Source: a bacterium (GTDB taxonomy: Bacteria; Planctomycetota; J058; JAJDCP01). Taken from it: 13,888 nt of DNA. Shown piece after piece: positions 1 to 6,832 of the stretch. The position numbers were made by a program, and so were the translations under genes. The notes beneath the pieces were generated by a model. That model saw only the letters and a program-made list of their open reading frames with translations, was not told the origin of the DNA and searched no databases. The stretch spans positions 1 to 13,888 of the forward strand of contig JAUIEM010000269.1 of NCBI GenBank assembly GCA_030428695.1, written 5' to 3'. Within the stretch, counting starts at the first letter, position 1. Every line of letters begins with the position of its first letter.

Positions 1-1038
1 GAAGACCGCGGGCGCGGTGCGGACGGCGACCGAGTCCGCCGCCGCGCGCCCGGCCCGGGTGACCTCCTCGTCGACCCGCGCGAGCATCTTACGGAGCTCC
101 GCCGCGCGCGCCCCGCAGGCTTCCGCCAGCGCCTCGACGAAGCGGTACGTCGTCCGCACCCGGCGCTCGTAGGGGGCGTAGGCGTAGGCCTCGGAGAGCA
201 CGGTCGGCCGGTTCCGCAGCCCGCCGTAGTGGGTGCTGTAGCGCGGCAGGGGCGGATAGGTGGTCCAGCGCGTGTGTTCCTCGGCGAAGTTGCCGTACAG
301 GAACAGGGTGTCGCCGACCGCCTCGAGCGCCGCTTCCGCCGCCGGCAGCAGCTCGTCCCGGGTGAAGCGCACGATGTCCGGGTGCGAGGCCGGATGGCGC
401 GGACCGTCGTGGGTCAGCGGGTAGCGGTGCAGCGAGCCGTTGGTCGTGTGGGTGTCGACGATCAGCGCCGGATCCCACTCCTCGAGCAGCTGCACCAGAC
501 CGCGGGTCGCCGGCGCGGCGAGCTTCCCGAAGTCGCGGTTGAGGTTGAGGTCGAGGGCGTTGCGGCGCGTGCCCATGCCCCGCGCCGGGCCGTCCTGGCC
601 GGGCCGGTTGTCGAGCCGCACGCGCTCGTTGCCGTCGGCGTTGAAGACCGGCGCGAACAGCAGCACGACCCGCTCGAGCAGAGCGGGCTCTTCCGCCAGC
701 GCGACGTCCCGGGCGAGCATCAGCAGCGCCTCCTTGCCGCACACCTCGCCGGCGTGGATCGCCCCGAAGGCGAACACCACCACCCGCTCGCCGACATCCT
801 CCGGCGTCGCGACCGGCGGATCGGCGACGATCAAGAGCGGCAGCGCGCGGCCTTCCGCGGTCTGGCCCATCGTCCCGAGGCTCACCCGCGCCGAGCGCAC
901 CGCGAGCCGCTCGGCGAAGCTCTGCACCGCGTCGTAGCGGGTGGTGTCGGTGAAGCCGCTCGCCTCGGCGGCGGTCAAGAGGTCGTCCTGGGCGGCGGCG
1001 AGGCCGGCGAGCAGGCACAAGAGGAGCGGGATGCGCAT
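1..1038 (-). CDS. M14 family zinc carboxypeptidase, exported (3' end outside window)
   Basis: Secreted or periplasmic metallo-carboxypeptidase of the M14 (carboxypeptidase A) superfamily, which hydrolyses C-terminal residues from peptides. The frame runs 346 codons from an ATG at 1038 to base 1 without a stop, so the C-terminus is missing. Residues 1-16 form a short signal peptide (MRIPLLLCLLAGLAAA) with likely cleavage before Gln17. Zinc ligands are visible as His95 and Glu98 in IHAGE and His197 in DTHTT. The substrate-binding Asn-Arg pair is N167-R168 in LNLNRDF, and the general-base Glu is probably E283 in LSEAYAY. A GGAG lies about 10 bases upstream of the start. The gene stands alone and shows no functional link to the sugar genes. 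Family assignment is firm; the substrate (peptide, or cell-wall peptide as for some bacterial M14 members) is unknown. Confidence 0.88.
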   Translation of the reverse strand, partial: MRIPLLLCLLAGLAAAQDDLLTAAEASGFTDTTRYDAVQSFAERLAVRSARVSLGTMGQTAEGRALPLLIVADPPVATPEDVGERVVVFAFGAIHAGEVCGKEALLMLARDVALAEEPALLERVVLLFAPVFNADGNERVRLDNRPGQDGPARGMGTRRNALDLNLNRDFGKLAAPATRGLVQLLEEWDPALIVDTHTTNGSLHRYPLTHDGPRHPASHPDIVRFTRDELLPAAEAALEAVGDTLFLYGNFAEEHTRWTTYPPLPRYSTHYGGLRNRPTVLSEAYAYAPYERRVRTTYRFVEALAEACGARAAELRKMLARVDEEVTRAGRAAADSVAVRTAPAVF

Positions 1039-1088
1039 CGGGAAGCTCCGGGGTCGGGAGCGGCTCGGAGGGAGCGCTCGGAGGAGGG

Positions 1089-1117
1089 ATTCTACCGGAT
1101 CGCGGGCGGGGCGTGCG
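1089..1117 (-). promoter_or_regulatory. Possible sigma70-type promoter for the carboxypeptidase gene
   Basis: On the minus strand a TAGAAT box (complement of 1089-1094, five of six to TATAAT) lies about 50 bases before the start codon at 1038. No good -35 box sits at the expected distance; the sequence there, CGCACG (1112-1117), is poor. The -10 box stands out as AT-rich in a very GC-rich gap. The rest of the gap, 1039-1273, holds no gene; it has a 12-base palindrome at 1233-1244 without a T-tract. Confidence 0.35.
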
Positions 1118-1273
1118 AGGGGGATGGGATCGGTTGGGCGGGAGCCGAGCCGGGGGCGACGGAGGGAACCTCAGCTCAGCTGAACCTTCTTCGGCACGGT
1201 GCGAAACACTGGGCGGCGTGAGCTTCTTTCCTGCAGCGCGCTGCTTCCCCGGCCCGGGCAACTCGGGGCCGAT

Positions 1274-3775
1274 CTAACTCAACGCCGGCTCCGCGCTGAG
1301 GATGCGCGACACCGCGGCGGCGAGGCTGTCGGCGACGAAGGCCGCCGGGCCGCTGCCGCTCTTCTCCTCGTCGCGCCCCTTGCCGGTGCGCACGAGCACG
1401 CCGCGGACGCCGGCGTTGACCCCGGCCTGCACGTCGCTCCACTTGTCGCCGATCATCCAGCTGCGGGCGAGGTCGACGTTGTGCACCTTCGCGGCGTGGG
1501 TGATCAGGCGCGGCTTCGGCTTGCGGCAGGCGCAGTCGACCTTGAACTTGCTGATCACGCCCTCGGGGTGGTGCGGGCAGAAGTACCAGCCGGCCACGCG
1601 CACGCCCTGCTTGGCGAGGCTCTGGGCCATGAAGCGGTGGACGTTCTCGACATCCTCGGGGCCGAAGTAGCCGCGGGCGATGCCGGACTGGTTGGTCACG
1701 ACCACCAGCCGGTACTGGTGATGCAGCAGCTGCCGCAGCGCCTCGATCGCGCCGGGCAGGAAGGCGACGTCCTCGATGTGGCGCAGGAAGTGCACGTCCT
1801 CGATGATCGTCCCGTCGCGGTCGAGGAACACCGCCGGACGCAGCTCGCCCTTCGTCGGCCGCGGCGTCGGCTTGCCCGGAGTCGGTCGCGCGCTCGTCGG
1901 CAGCTCGGGCGGACGACCGGGCCGCGGAGTCGGCTGGCTGGGGGTCGGCCGCTTGGGGGGCGGCAGCGCACCGCGCCCGGGAGCGGAGCCCAGGGGCGTG
2001 TCGGTCGGGCGGGCGAGCGGCTTGTCCGGGGTCGGCCGGCGGCCGGCGGGACGCGGCGGCGTGAAGCGGCCGACACTGCTGTCCGGGGCCGGCGGGACAC
2101 GCGGCAGTCCGGCCGCTCCGCCAGGGGTCGGGCGGATCAGCACGGTCGGCTCGAACTCGGCGTCGCGGATAACGACGGTCGGCTCGCGCTCGGCATCGCG
2201 GATGACGACGGTCGGCTCCCGCTCGGCGTCGCGGATGACGACGGTCGGCTCGTGCTCGGTGTCGCGGATGATCACCGTCGGCTCGACCCCCGGCTCGGTG
2301 CGCGGCACCTCGGGCGGGTGCGGCGGCGCCGGCGGCAGGGGCGGAGTCGGCGGGCCGGAGGTCGGGTCGCGCGGGCTCGGGCGCCCGGTCGGCGTCGGCA
2401 TGCGCGGACCGCTGTTCGCGGCGGGGGGCATGCGGCCCGAGGGCGGGCGCGGGCGGGCGCCGCCGACCCGGCCGGAGCCCGGGCGCAGCGGGGTGCGCCG
2501 CTGGGTCACCGAGCGCGGCGGCGGCGGGCCGTCCTTGCGCCAGGTCGTGTCGCGCGGCGCCTGGCCGGTCGGGAGCGCGGGGGGCAGCGGCGGCGGGACG
2601 CCCGGCCGTTTCGGGCGGGGGGTGCTTTCCTTCGAGGGCAGGGCGGCCGCGCGGATCGCCTGGTCGATCGGCGGCTCGCCGCTGCCCCAGCTCGCGAAGT
2701 TCTTGGTCAGGACCGCCCGGCCGTGCTTGCTGAGCAGATCGAGGGCCTCGCCCTGCAGCCGGTCTTCCTCCTGGACCTGCTCGAGCAGGTCGTTCTCGAG
2801 CTTCGCGATCTTCTCCCGGGTGCGGACCCGCTCCTGCTCGATCGCCTCGCGGCGCGCGACGATCTCCTCGAGCTTGGCGAGCGCCTCGGTCTGGCGCCGC
2901 TTCTTGCGCGCGGCGTCGAGCTCGCCCTTGGCCTCGCGGGCGTGGGCGGCCAGGCTGTCGAGGCGGATGTCGGGGAAGCGGTGGAGCAGGTTCCCCCGGA
3001 CCACGGCCCGCCCGATCTCGACCCACAGGTCGGTGCGGCGGGACTGGGTGCCGACCGAGCCGTCCTCCTGCCCGCGCAGGGTGGCGATCTCGCCCTGCAG
3101 CACCTCGAGCCGGGCCTCGAGCTTCGGGATGCCGACCTCGAGCGGCTCCATCTTCATCAGCGCCTGCTCGGGGACGGCGAGCGCCTCGCTGAGGGCCCGG
3201 TCGTCCTCGGCGATGGCGAGGAAGTCGGGGGCGACGAACACCAGCTTGCCGATCTCCTGCAGGGCCTTGCGCCGGTCCTCCTCGTCGTCGCTGGGCCGGC
3301 GCGAGCCGCCGACCAGCTTCTTGAAGAAGCCCTTCTTCTTCTCCTCCTCGGCCTTCTTCTTGCGCTCCTTCTCGAAGGCGATCAGCGGCTGGTAGTACTC
3401 GTCGAAGGCCTGGCGCTTGACCGGGTCGAGGGCTTCGATCAAGGCGGCGGCGGCCTCGCCGATCGGCAGGTAGGCGGCCTCGATCGCGCGCCGCAGCTCG
3501 AGCAGCTCTTCGCGCTTCGCGGGCAGCTCGCGCTCGATGCCGCTCTTCTCGTCGAGCAGGCCGTCGAGCTGGCGGCGGTTGTCGGTCACGCGCTGGCAGC
3601 CGTCGCGGATGTCGGCCAGCTCGGCGAGCAGGGCATCGACGCCAGCCTCGCCACACTCGGTCACGCCGCCGACATCGAGGGCCTGGCCGACCGACGACAG
3701 CGCGGCTTCCAATTTGCTCTCGAGCTTGCTAAGCTCCGCGTCGAGCCGCTTCAACTCTTCCGGGGCGGAGGCCAT
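1274..3775 (-). CDS. Coiled-coil/proline-rich protein fused to a GmhB-like HAD phosphatase domain
   Basis: 833-residue protein. The C-terminal domain (about residues 645-805) is a HAD phosphatase of the D-glycero-D-manno-heptose-1,7-bisphosphate 7-phosphatase / histidinol-phosphatase family. It has nucleophile motif FLDRDGTI (Asp652, Asp654), the TNQSGIARG motif, a zinc-loop pattern CPHHPEG ... CACRKPKP, and the acidic motif MIGDKWSDVQAG. GmhB alone is about 190 residues, so about 640 residues are extra. These comprise helical/coiled-coil stretches (about 5-100 and 285-350), a Lys/Glu block at 136-153, a proline-rich linker (about 380-640) and five EPTVVIRDAE-type repeats at 498-552. The ATG at 3775 has AGGAG five bases upstream; the longer frame from 3853 lacks such a site and would include the proposed promoter. 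No signal peptide or membrane segment is seen. GmhB acts in LPS heptose synthesis, which fits the lpxB-like neighbour, but the specificity of this fusion is inferred. Confidence 0.85.
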   Translation of the reverse strand: MASAPEELKRLDAELSKLESKLEAALSSVGQALDVGGVTECGEAGVDALLAELADIRDGCQRVTDNRRQLDGLLDEKSGIERELPAKREELLELRRAIEAAYLPIGEAAAALIEALDPVKRQAFDEYYQPLIAFEKERKKKAEEEKKKGFFKKLVGGSRRPSDDEEDRRKALQEIGKLVFVAPDFLAIAEDDRALSEALAVPEQALMKMEPLEVGIPKLEARLEVLQGEIATLRGQEDGSVGTQSRRTDLWVEIGRAVVRGNLLHRFPDIRLDSLAAHAREAKGELDAARKKRRQTEALAKLEEIVARREAIEQERVRTREKIAKLENDLLEQVQEEDRLQGEALDLLSKHGRAVLTKNFASWGSGEPPIDQAIRAAALPSKESTPRPKRPGVPPPLPPALPTGQAPRDTTWRKDGPPPPRSVTQRRTPLRPGSGRVGGARPRPPSGRMPPAANSGPRMPTPTGRPSPRDPTSGPPTPPLPPAPPHPPEVPRTEPGVEPTVIIRDTEHEPTVVIRDAEREPTVVIRDAEREPTVVIRDAEFEPTVLIRPTPGGAAGLPRVPPAPDSSVGRFTPPRPAGRRPTPDKPLARPTDTPLGSAPGRGALPPPKRPTPSQPTPRPGRPPELPTSARPTPGKPTPRPTKGELRPAVFLDRDGTIIEDVHFLRHIEDVAFLPGAIEALRQLLHHQYRLVVVTNQSGIARGYFGPEDVENVHRFMAQSLAKQGVRVAGWYFCPHHPEGVISKFKVDCACRKPKPRLITHAAKVHNVDLARSWMIGDKWSDVQAGVNAGVRGVLVRTGKGRDEEKSGSGPAAFVADSLAAAVSRILSAEPALS
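2120..2284 (-). repeat. Five tandem 33-bp coding repeats (EPTVVIRDAER type)
   Basis: Five consecutive in-frame 33-base units encode residues 498-508, 509-519, 520-530, 531-541 and 542-552 of the HAD fusion protein. Neighbouring central units differ at only two or so of 33 bases, so they look recently expanded. Each unit carries a threonine (500, 511, 522, 533, 544) followed at +3 by isoleucine, with a proline before it and, in the first four units, Arg-Asp after it. They lie in the proline-rich, presumably disordered linker. Confidence 0.93.
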
Positions 3776-3841
3776 CACTGCTCCTGGTGTCACACGCCGG
3801 GACAGAGGAACCGCAGAGGATCGGAGAAGGCAATCCACTCC

Positions 3842-3870
3842 ACAGTAGCACACTCTGGCTCCGAGGCCAA
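3842..3870 (-). promoter_or_regulatory. Possible sigma70-type promoter for the HAD fusion gene
   Basis: On the minus strand TTGGCC (complement of 3865-3870) and TACTGT (complement of 3842-3847) are 17 bases apart, with a TG just before the -10 box (extended -10). The boxes match consensus at four and three of six positions, so this is a weak call. It would give a leader of about 60 bases to the start at 3775. I saw no convincing promoter on the plus strand for the gene at 3934. Confidence 0.35.
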
Positions 3871-3933
3871 ACCGGTGGCGGTGGTGTGGTCTCCGGCCCG
3901 CAACGGGCCTGCCCGGCGGGTCGGAGCGGAGCG

Positions 3934-4272
3934 ATGCTGATCCTGGCCGCGCTCGGCGTCCTGCTTCCCCTGCTCGCCATCGCCTACCGCCAGAACGCGA
4001 AGCGTCTGCTCGGGCTCTTCTACCCCGTCAGCCTCGGCCTGTGCGCGGCCGTGCTCTGGACCGAGCTCTGGCCCGCCGCGCCGCTCCTGACCGGGTTGAT
4101 CGCCGCGCTCCTGCTCTTCGGGCCCGGCCTGGCCTTCGCGGTCGTGGTGATCGACATGCGCTGGGGGGTGTTCGCGACCCAGACCTTCTACCTGATGGCG
4201 GTGCCGATCCTGACCTGCCCGCTGCTGATGCTGCTGTGCATCGCGCTGCGCGCCTGGAGCCTCGCGCGATGA
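3934..4272 (+). CDS. Small multi-pass membrane protein, function unknown
   Basis: A 112-residue hydrophobic protein that I do not recognise. It has about four membrane segments: residues 1-18 (starting MLILAALGV), about 24-46, about 51-76 and about 86-108. Short polar or basic turns separate them (RQNAKR, IDMRWG). The ATG at 3934 is preceded by GGAG at 3923-3926, seven bases away, with a second GGAG closer. An in-frame ATG at 3787 would add 49 residues of non-membrane, low-quality sequence and is not favoured. The stop overlaps the start of the lpxB-family gene (ATGA at 4269-4272), implying translational coupling and a joint membrane or lipid A role. No catalytic motif is visible. Confidence 0.75.
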   Translation: MLILAALGVLLPLLAIAYRQNAKRLLGLFYPVSLGLCAAVLWTELWPAAPLLTGLIAALLLFGPGLAFAVVVIDMRWGVFATQTFYLMAVPILTCPLLMLLCIALRAWSLAR

Positions 4273-5396
4273 AGCTGATGCTGTCCGCCCTCGAGCCTTC
4301 CGGTTGCGCCCTCGCGGCGGGGCTGGTGCGTCGCCTGAAGGAGCTGCGGCCGGACTGGCGCTGCTTCGGCCTCGGCGACGAGGCGATGGCCGAGGCGGGC
4401 GTCGAGCTCCTCGACATCCGCCAGCCGGAGGCCTCGATCTGGCTGTTCTCGGTGCTCGCCAAGGCGCCGCGCTTCCTGCGTCTGATCGGTGACTGCACCC
4501 GCGCCCTGGCGCGCGAGAAGCCCGACGGCCTGGTCGTGGTCGACAGCTCGGGCTTCCACTTCTACCTCGCCAAGGCCGCCGCGCGCCTGGGGATTCCCGT
4601 CATCTACTACGTCAGCCCGCAGATCTGGGCCTACAACAGCCAGCGCATCCACAAGATCCGGCGCTGGGTCGCGAAGCTGCTCGTGCTCTATCCCTTCGAG
4701 GAGGAATACTACCGCGCGCGCGGCGTCGAGGCGGCCTACGTCGGCCACCCCCTGTTCAACGCCCCGGAGGTGACCAGCCCGCCCACGGTCGACCTCTCCG
4801 GCGAGGGGCGGCTGATCGGCATCCTGCCCGGCAGCCGGCGCGGCGAGATCGCCAAGCTGCTGCCGATGTTCGTCGAGGTCGCGCACGGCCTGCGCGCGGA
4901 GCATCCCGACCTGCGCTTCGCGGTCTCGGTCGCGCGCCCGGCCTTCCGGGAAGACATCGAGAAGCACGTGGCGGAGCTTCCCTGCACCCTGCTCGACGGC
5001 GGCACGGCGGACATCTTCAAGCAGGCGCGGGTGGTGCTGCTCAAGTCCGGCACCACGACCCTCGAGGCGCTGATCCACACCACGCCCGCGGTCGTCGGCT
5101 ACCGCATCTCGCTGTTCGAGTCGCTGATCGCGCGACCCTGGATCGAGGCGCCCTACATCGCCCTGCCGAACCTGTTCGCGGGCGAGGAGATCCTGCCGGA
5201 GTTCCTGCTCCACAGCGCCGACAGCCGGCCCCTGCTCGAGGCCGCCCGCCGGCTGCTCGGCTCCGACGAGGCGTGGCAGACCGTGCGCGACAAGCTCGCG
5301 GCGCTGCGCGGTCCCTTCGAGACGAAGAGCGACGCTTCGCTGGAAGCGGCCCGCGAGGTGATCGCGACGCTGGAAGCGACCCCTCAGGAAAAGTAG
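4269..5396 (+). CDS. lpxB: LpxB-family lipid-A-disaccharide synthase (divergent)
   Basis: 375 residues, close to the usual length of about 380. LpxB is a peripheral inner-membrane GT19 glycosyltransferase that joins UDP-2,3-diacylglucosamine to lipid X to form lipid A disaccharide-1-phosphate. Matching family motifs: EPSG near the N-terminus, VVVDSSGF (the Asp equivalent to E. coli Asp98 is kept), IYYVSPQIWAY, GHPLF, ILPGSRRGEI (nucleotide-binding Arg), LKSGTTTLE and LPNLFAGEE with the conserved Asn. Odd points: the canonical GExSGD reads LEPSGC, so the Asp is Cys13, and the second Asp of the DxPD-type motif is Gly. The usual SVMG segment is also unlike the family. It may therefore be a true but divergent LpxB or a related GT19 enzyme with another lipid-sugar substrate. 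It is coupled to the upstream membrane protein by an ATGA overlap and overlaps the opposing wecE-like gene by 13 bases. Confidence 0.83.
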   Translation: MKLMLSALEPSGCALAAGLVRRLKELRPDWRCFGLGDEAMAEAGVELLDIRQPEASIWLFSVLAKAPRFLRLIGDCTRALAREKPDGLVVVDSSGFHFYLAKAAARLGIPVIYYVSPQIWAYNSQRIHKIRRWVAKLLVLYPFEEEYYRARGVEAAYVGHPLFNAPEVTSPPTVDLSGEGRLIGILPGSRRGEIAKLLPMFVEVAHGLRAEHPDLRFAVSVARPAFREDIEKHVAELPCTLLDGGTADIFKQARVVLLKSGTTTLEALIHTTPAVVGYRISLFESLIARPWIEAPYIALPNLFAGEEILPEFLLHSADSRPLLEAARRLLGSDEAWQTVRDKLAALRGPFETKSDASLEAAREVIATLEATPQEK

Positions 5397-6517
5397 CGCC
5401 TGATCGCGGCGACGACCCGGTCCTGCTCGGCCTCGCTGATCTCGTAGTACATCGGCAGGCGCAGGAGGCGGCGGCTGGTCGCCTCGGTGATCGGCAGATC
5501 TTCGGCCGTATAGCCGAAGGTCTTGCCCATCGGCGAGGAGTGCAGCGGGACGTAGTGGAAGACCGCGTGGATGTCCTCGTCGCGCAGCGCCAGCCGCAGC
5601 CCCTCCCGCGTCTCGAAGTCGGCGAGCAGGATGTAGAGCATGTGGTAGCTGCTGACGCAGTCCTCGGGGATGACCGGCAGCCGCAGGTGCCCGGCCGCGG
5701 CGAGGGGCTCGAGCAGCGCGATGTAGCGGTCGTGGATCGCCTTGCGCCGGGTCGCGATGGTGTCGAGGGACTCGAGCTGGGCGAGCAGGAAGGCGCTCGT
5801 GATCTCGCTCGGGACGTACGACGAGCCGACGTCGACCCAGGTGTACTTGTCGACCTCCCCGCGCCGGAAGCTCGCGCGGTTGGTGCCCTTGTCGCGGAAG
5901 ATCTCCGCCCGCTCGATCAGCTTCGGGTCGTTGATGCACAGGGCGCCGCCCTCGCCGCAGATGCAGTTCTTGGTCTCGTGGAAGCTGTACGTGCCGAGCG
6001 TGCCGATCGAGCCGAGGGCGCGGCCCTTGTACCAGGAGTTGACGCCCTGGGCGGCGTCTTCGACCACCGCCAGGCCATGCTTCTCGGCGATCGCGCCGAT
6101 CGCGTCCATGTCGCAGGCGACGCCGGCGTAGTGGACCGGGAAGATCGCCCGGGTGCGGGGCGTGATCGCGGCCTCGATCTTGGCCGGGTCGATGTTGAGG
6201 GTCTGCGGGTCGAGATCGACGAAGACCGGCTTCGCGCCGCGCAGCACGAAGGCGTTCGCCGTCGAGACGAAGGTGAAGGAGGGCACGATCACCTCGTCCC
6301 CGGGGCCGAGCTCGAGCAGCAGGGCGGCCATCTCGAGGGCGGCGGTGCAGGAGGGCGTCAGCAACACCTTGCCGATGCCGAAGCGCTCCTGCAGCAGGGC
6401 CGCGCAGCGCTTGGTGAAGTGGCCGTCGCCCGCGAGCCAGTTGTAGGTGACGGCCTGGGCGATATAGAACAGCTCCTTGCCGACGACGAACGGACGGTTG
6501 AAGGGGATGGTTGCCAC
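5384..6517 (-). CDS. wecE: WecE/RffA-type dTDP-4-amino-4,6-dideoxygalactose transaminase
   Basis: 377 residues, against 376 for E. coli WecE, and similar along the whole length. It is a PLP-dependent DegT/DnrJ/EryC1 aminotransferase that converts dTDP-4-keto-6-deoxyglucose plus glutamate to dTDP-4-amino-4,6-dideoxygalactose (dTDP-Fuc4N). Visible motifs: IPFNRPFVVG at the N-terminus, LLTPSCTAALEMAALLL, DEVIVPSFTFVSTANAFVL, VHYAGVACDMD, VVEDAAQG (PLP Asp), SFHETKN with the Schiff-base Lys, DKGTNR, VDKYTW and the end RRYFS. I chose the GTG at 6517 because GGAGG lies six bases upstream, the protein then starts exactly like WecE, and the upstream ATG at 6571 falls inside the probable promoter. The 3' end overlaps lpxB. 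The product would suit the GNAT gene at 12454. Specificity for the galacto product is inferred from similarity. Confidence 0.9.
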   Translation of the reverse strand: MATIPFNRPFVVGKELFYIAQAVTYNWLAGDGHFTKRCAALLQERFGIGKVLLTPSCTAALEMAALLLELGPGDEVIVPSFTFVSTANAFVLRGAKPVFVDLDPQTLNIDPAKIEAAITPRTRAIFPVHYAGVACDMDAIGAIAEKHGLAVVEDAAQGVNSWYKGRALGSIGTLGTYSFHETKNCICGEGGALCINDPKLIERAEIFRDKGTNRASFRRGEVDKYTWVDVGSSYVPSEITSAFLLAQLESLDTIATRRKAIHDRYIALLEPLAAAGHLRLPVIPEDCVSSYHMLYILLADFETREGLRLALRDEDIHAVFHYVPLHSSPMGKTFGYTAEDLPITEATSRRLLRLPMYYEISEAEQDRVVAAIRRYFS

Positions 6518-6549
6518 GGTCTGCCTCCGCAAGGCGGGCTGAGCCTGGG

Positions 6550-6578
6550 AGTCTAGAAGAGCGCAGGGCACCTTTCAA
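6550..6578 (-). promoter_or_regulatory. Probable sigma70-type promoter for the wecE-like gene
   Basis: On the minus strand TTGAAA (complement of 6573-6578, five of six to consensus) and TAGACT (complement of 6550-6555, four of six) are exactly 17 bases apart. Transcription would begin near 6543 and give a leader of about 25 bases to the GTG at 6517. This excludes the in-frame ATG at 6571 as the start. Confidence 0.6.
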
Positions 6579-6608
6579 ACCGGGTCGCCGCCGGAAGCCG
6601 GGCGCCGT

Positions 6609-6638
6609 TTGTCCAAAGCCCGCGCGGGCTGCTATATT
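6609..6638 (+). promoter_or_regulatory. Probable sigma70-type promoter for the GT2 glycosyltransferase gene
   Basis: TTGTCC at 6609-6614 and TATATT at 6633-6638 are 18 bases apart, reading towards the glycosyltransferase at 6833. The AT-rich hexamer in GCTATATTGA is striking in this GC-rich sequence. The leader would be about 190 bases long and would contain the inverted repeat pair. Confidence 0.5.
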
Positions 6639-6668
6639 GATCTCAGTGGAGGTCCTGTCCCGGTCCGG

Positions 6669-6749
6669 CGGGCGGGGGTAGACCCCGCCCCTACAGGGTC
6701 ATCGAGCGCTCGTCTGACACCATGTAGGGGAGGGGTTCACCCCCTCCCG
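6669..6749. repeat. Inverted pair of 27-base structured repeats (REP/BIME-like)
   Basis: Two 27-base units face each other across a 27-base spacer: 6669-6695 (minus orientation) and 6723-6749 (plus orientation). They match at 23 of 27 positions and both begin TGTAGGGG in their own orientation. Each unit folds on itself (GGGxGGGGT against ACCCC, then xCCC). Two of the four differences are compensatory: C pairs with G in one unit and A with T in the other. The spacer contains a perfect 10-base palindrome, CGAGCGCTCG, at 6703-6712. No T-tract follows, so it is not a standard terminator. Confidence 0.75.
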
Positions 6750-6832
6750 TCGTTCGTTTGGGAGAAACCTCGCTTCGCCGCAAAAACTTCCGCTGAGGTC
6801 TATCACTCCGGCACGACTTCGCGAGGGACCCG

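Larger units (their letters stand above)
6518..6832. other. Divergent intergenic region, no gene
   Basis: This 315-base gap between the divergent wecE-like and GT2 genes holds the two facing promoter candidates (6550-6578 minus, 6609-6638 plus). An inverted pair of GC-rich hairpin repeats at 6669-6749 lies in the presumed leader of the GT2 gene. About 80 bases of less GC-rich sequence follow before the start at 6833. No supported small gene was found. Confidence 0.7.

Noticed and set aside
1171..1268. Palindromes near TCAGCTCAGCTGA (1171-1183), 1233-1244 and 1247-1268 as terminators
   Set aside because: The stems are short or imperfect and none is followed by a T-tract on either strand.
2120..2284. 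Short regular repeats as a possible CRISPR array
   Set aside because: The 33-base units are directly tandem, have no unique spacers and stay in frame inside a coding gene.
1199..3940. A 913-codon open frame on the plus strand
   Set aside because: It is antisense to the HAD fusion gene, whose protein has clear catalytic motifs. Long antisense frames are expected at this GC content, and its protein has no recognisable motif.
4188..6578. A 796-codon minus-strand frame across lpxB and wecE
   Set aside because: It is out of frame with the well-supported wecE-like gene and antisense to lpxB.
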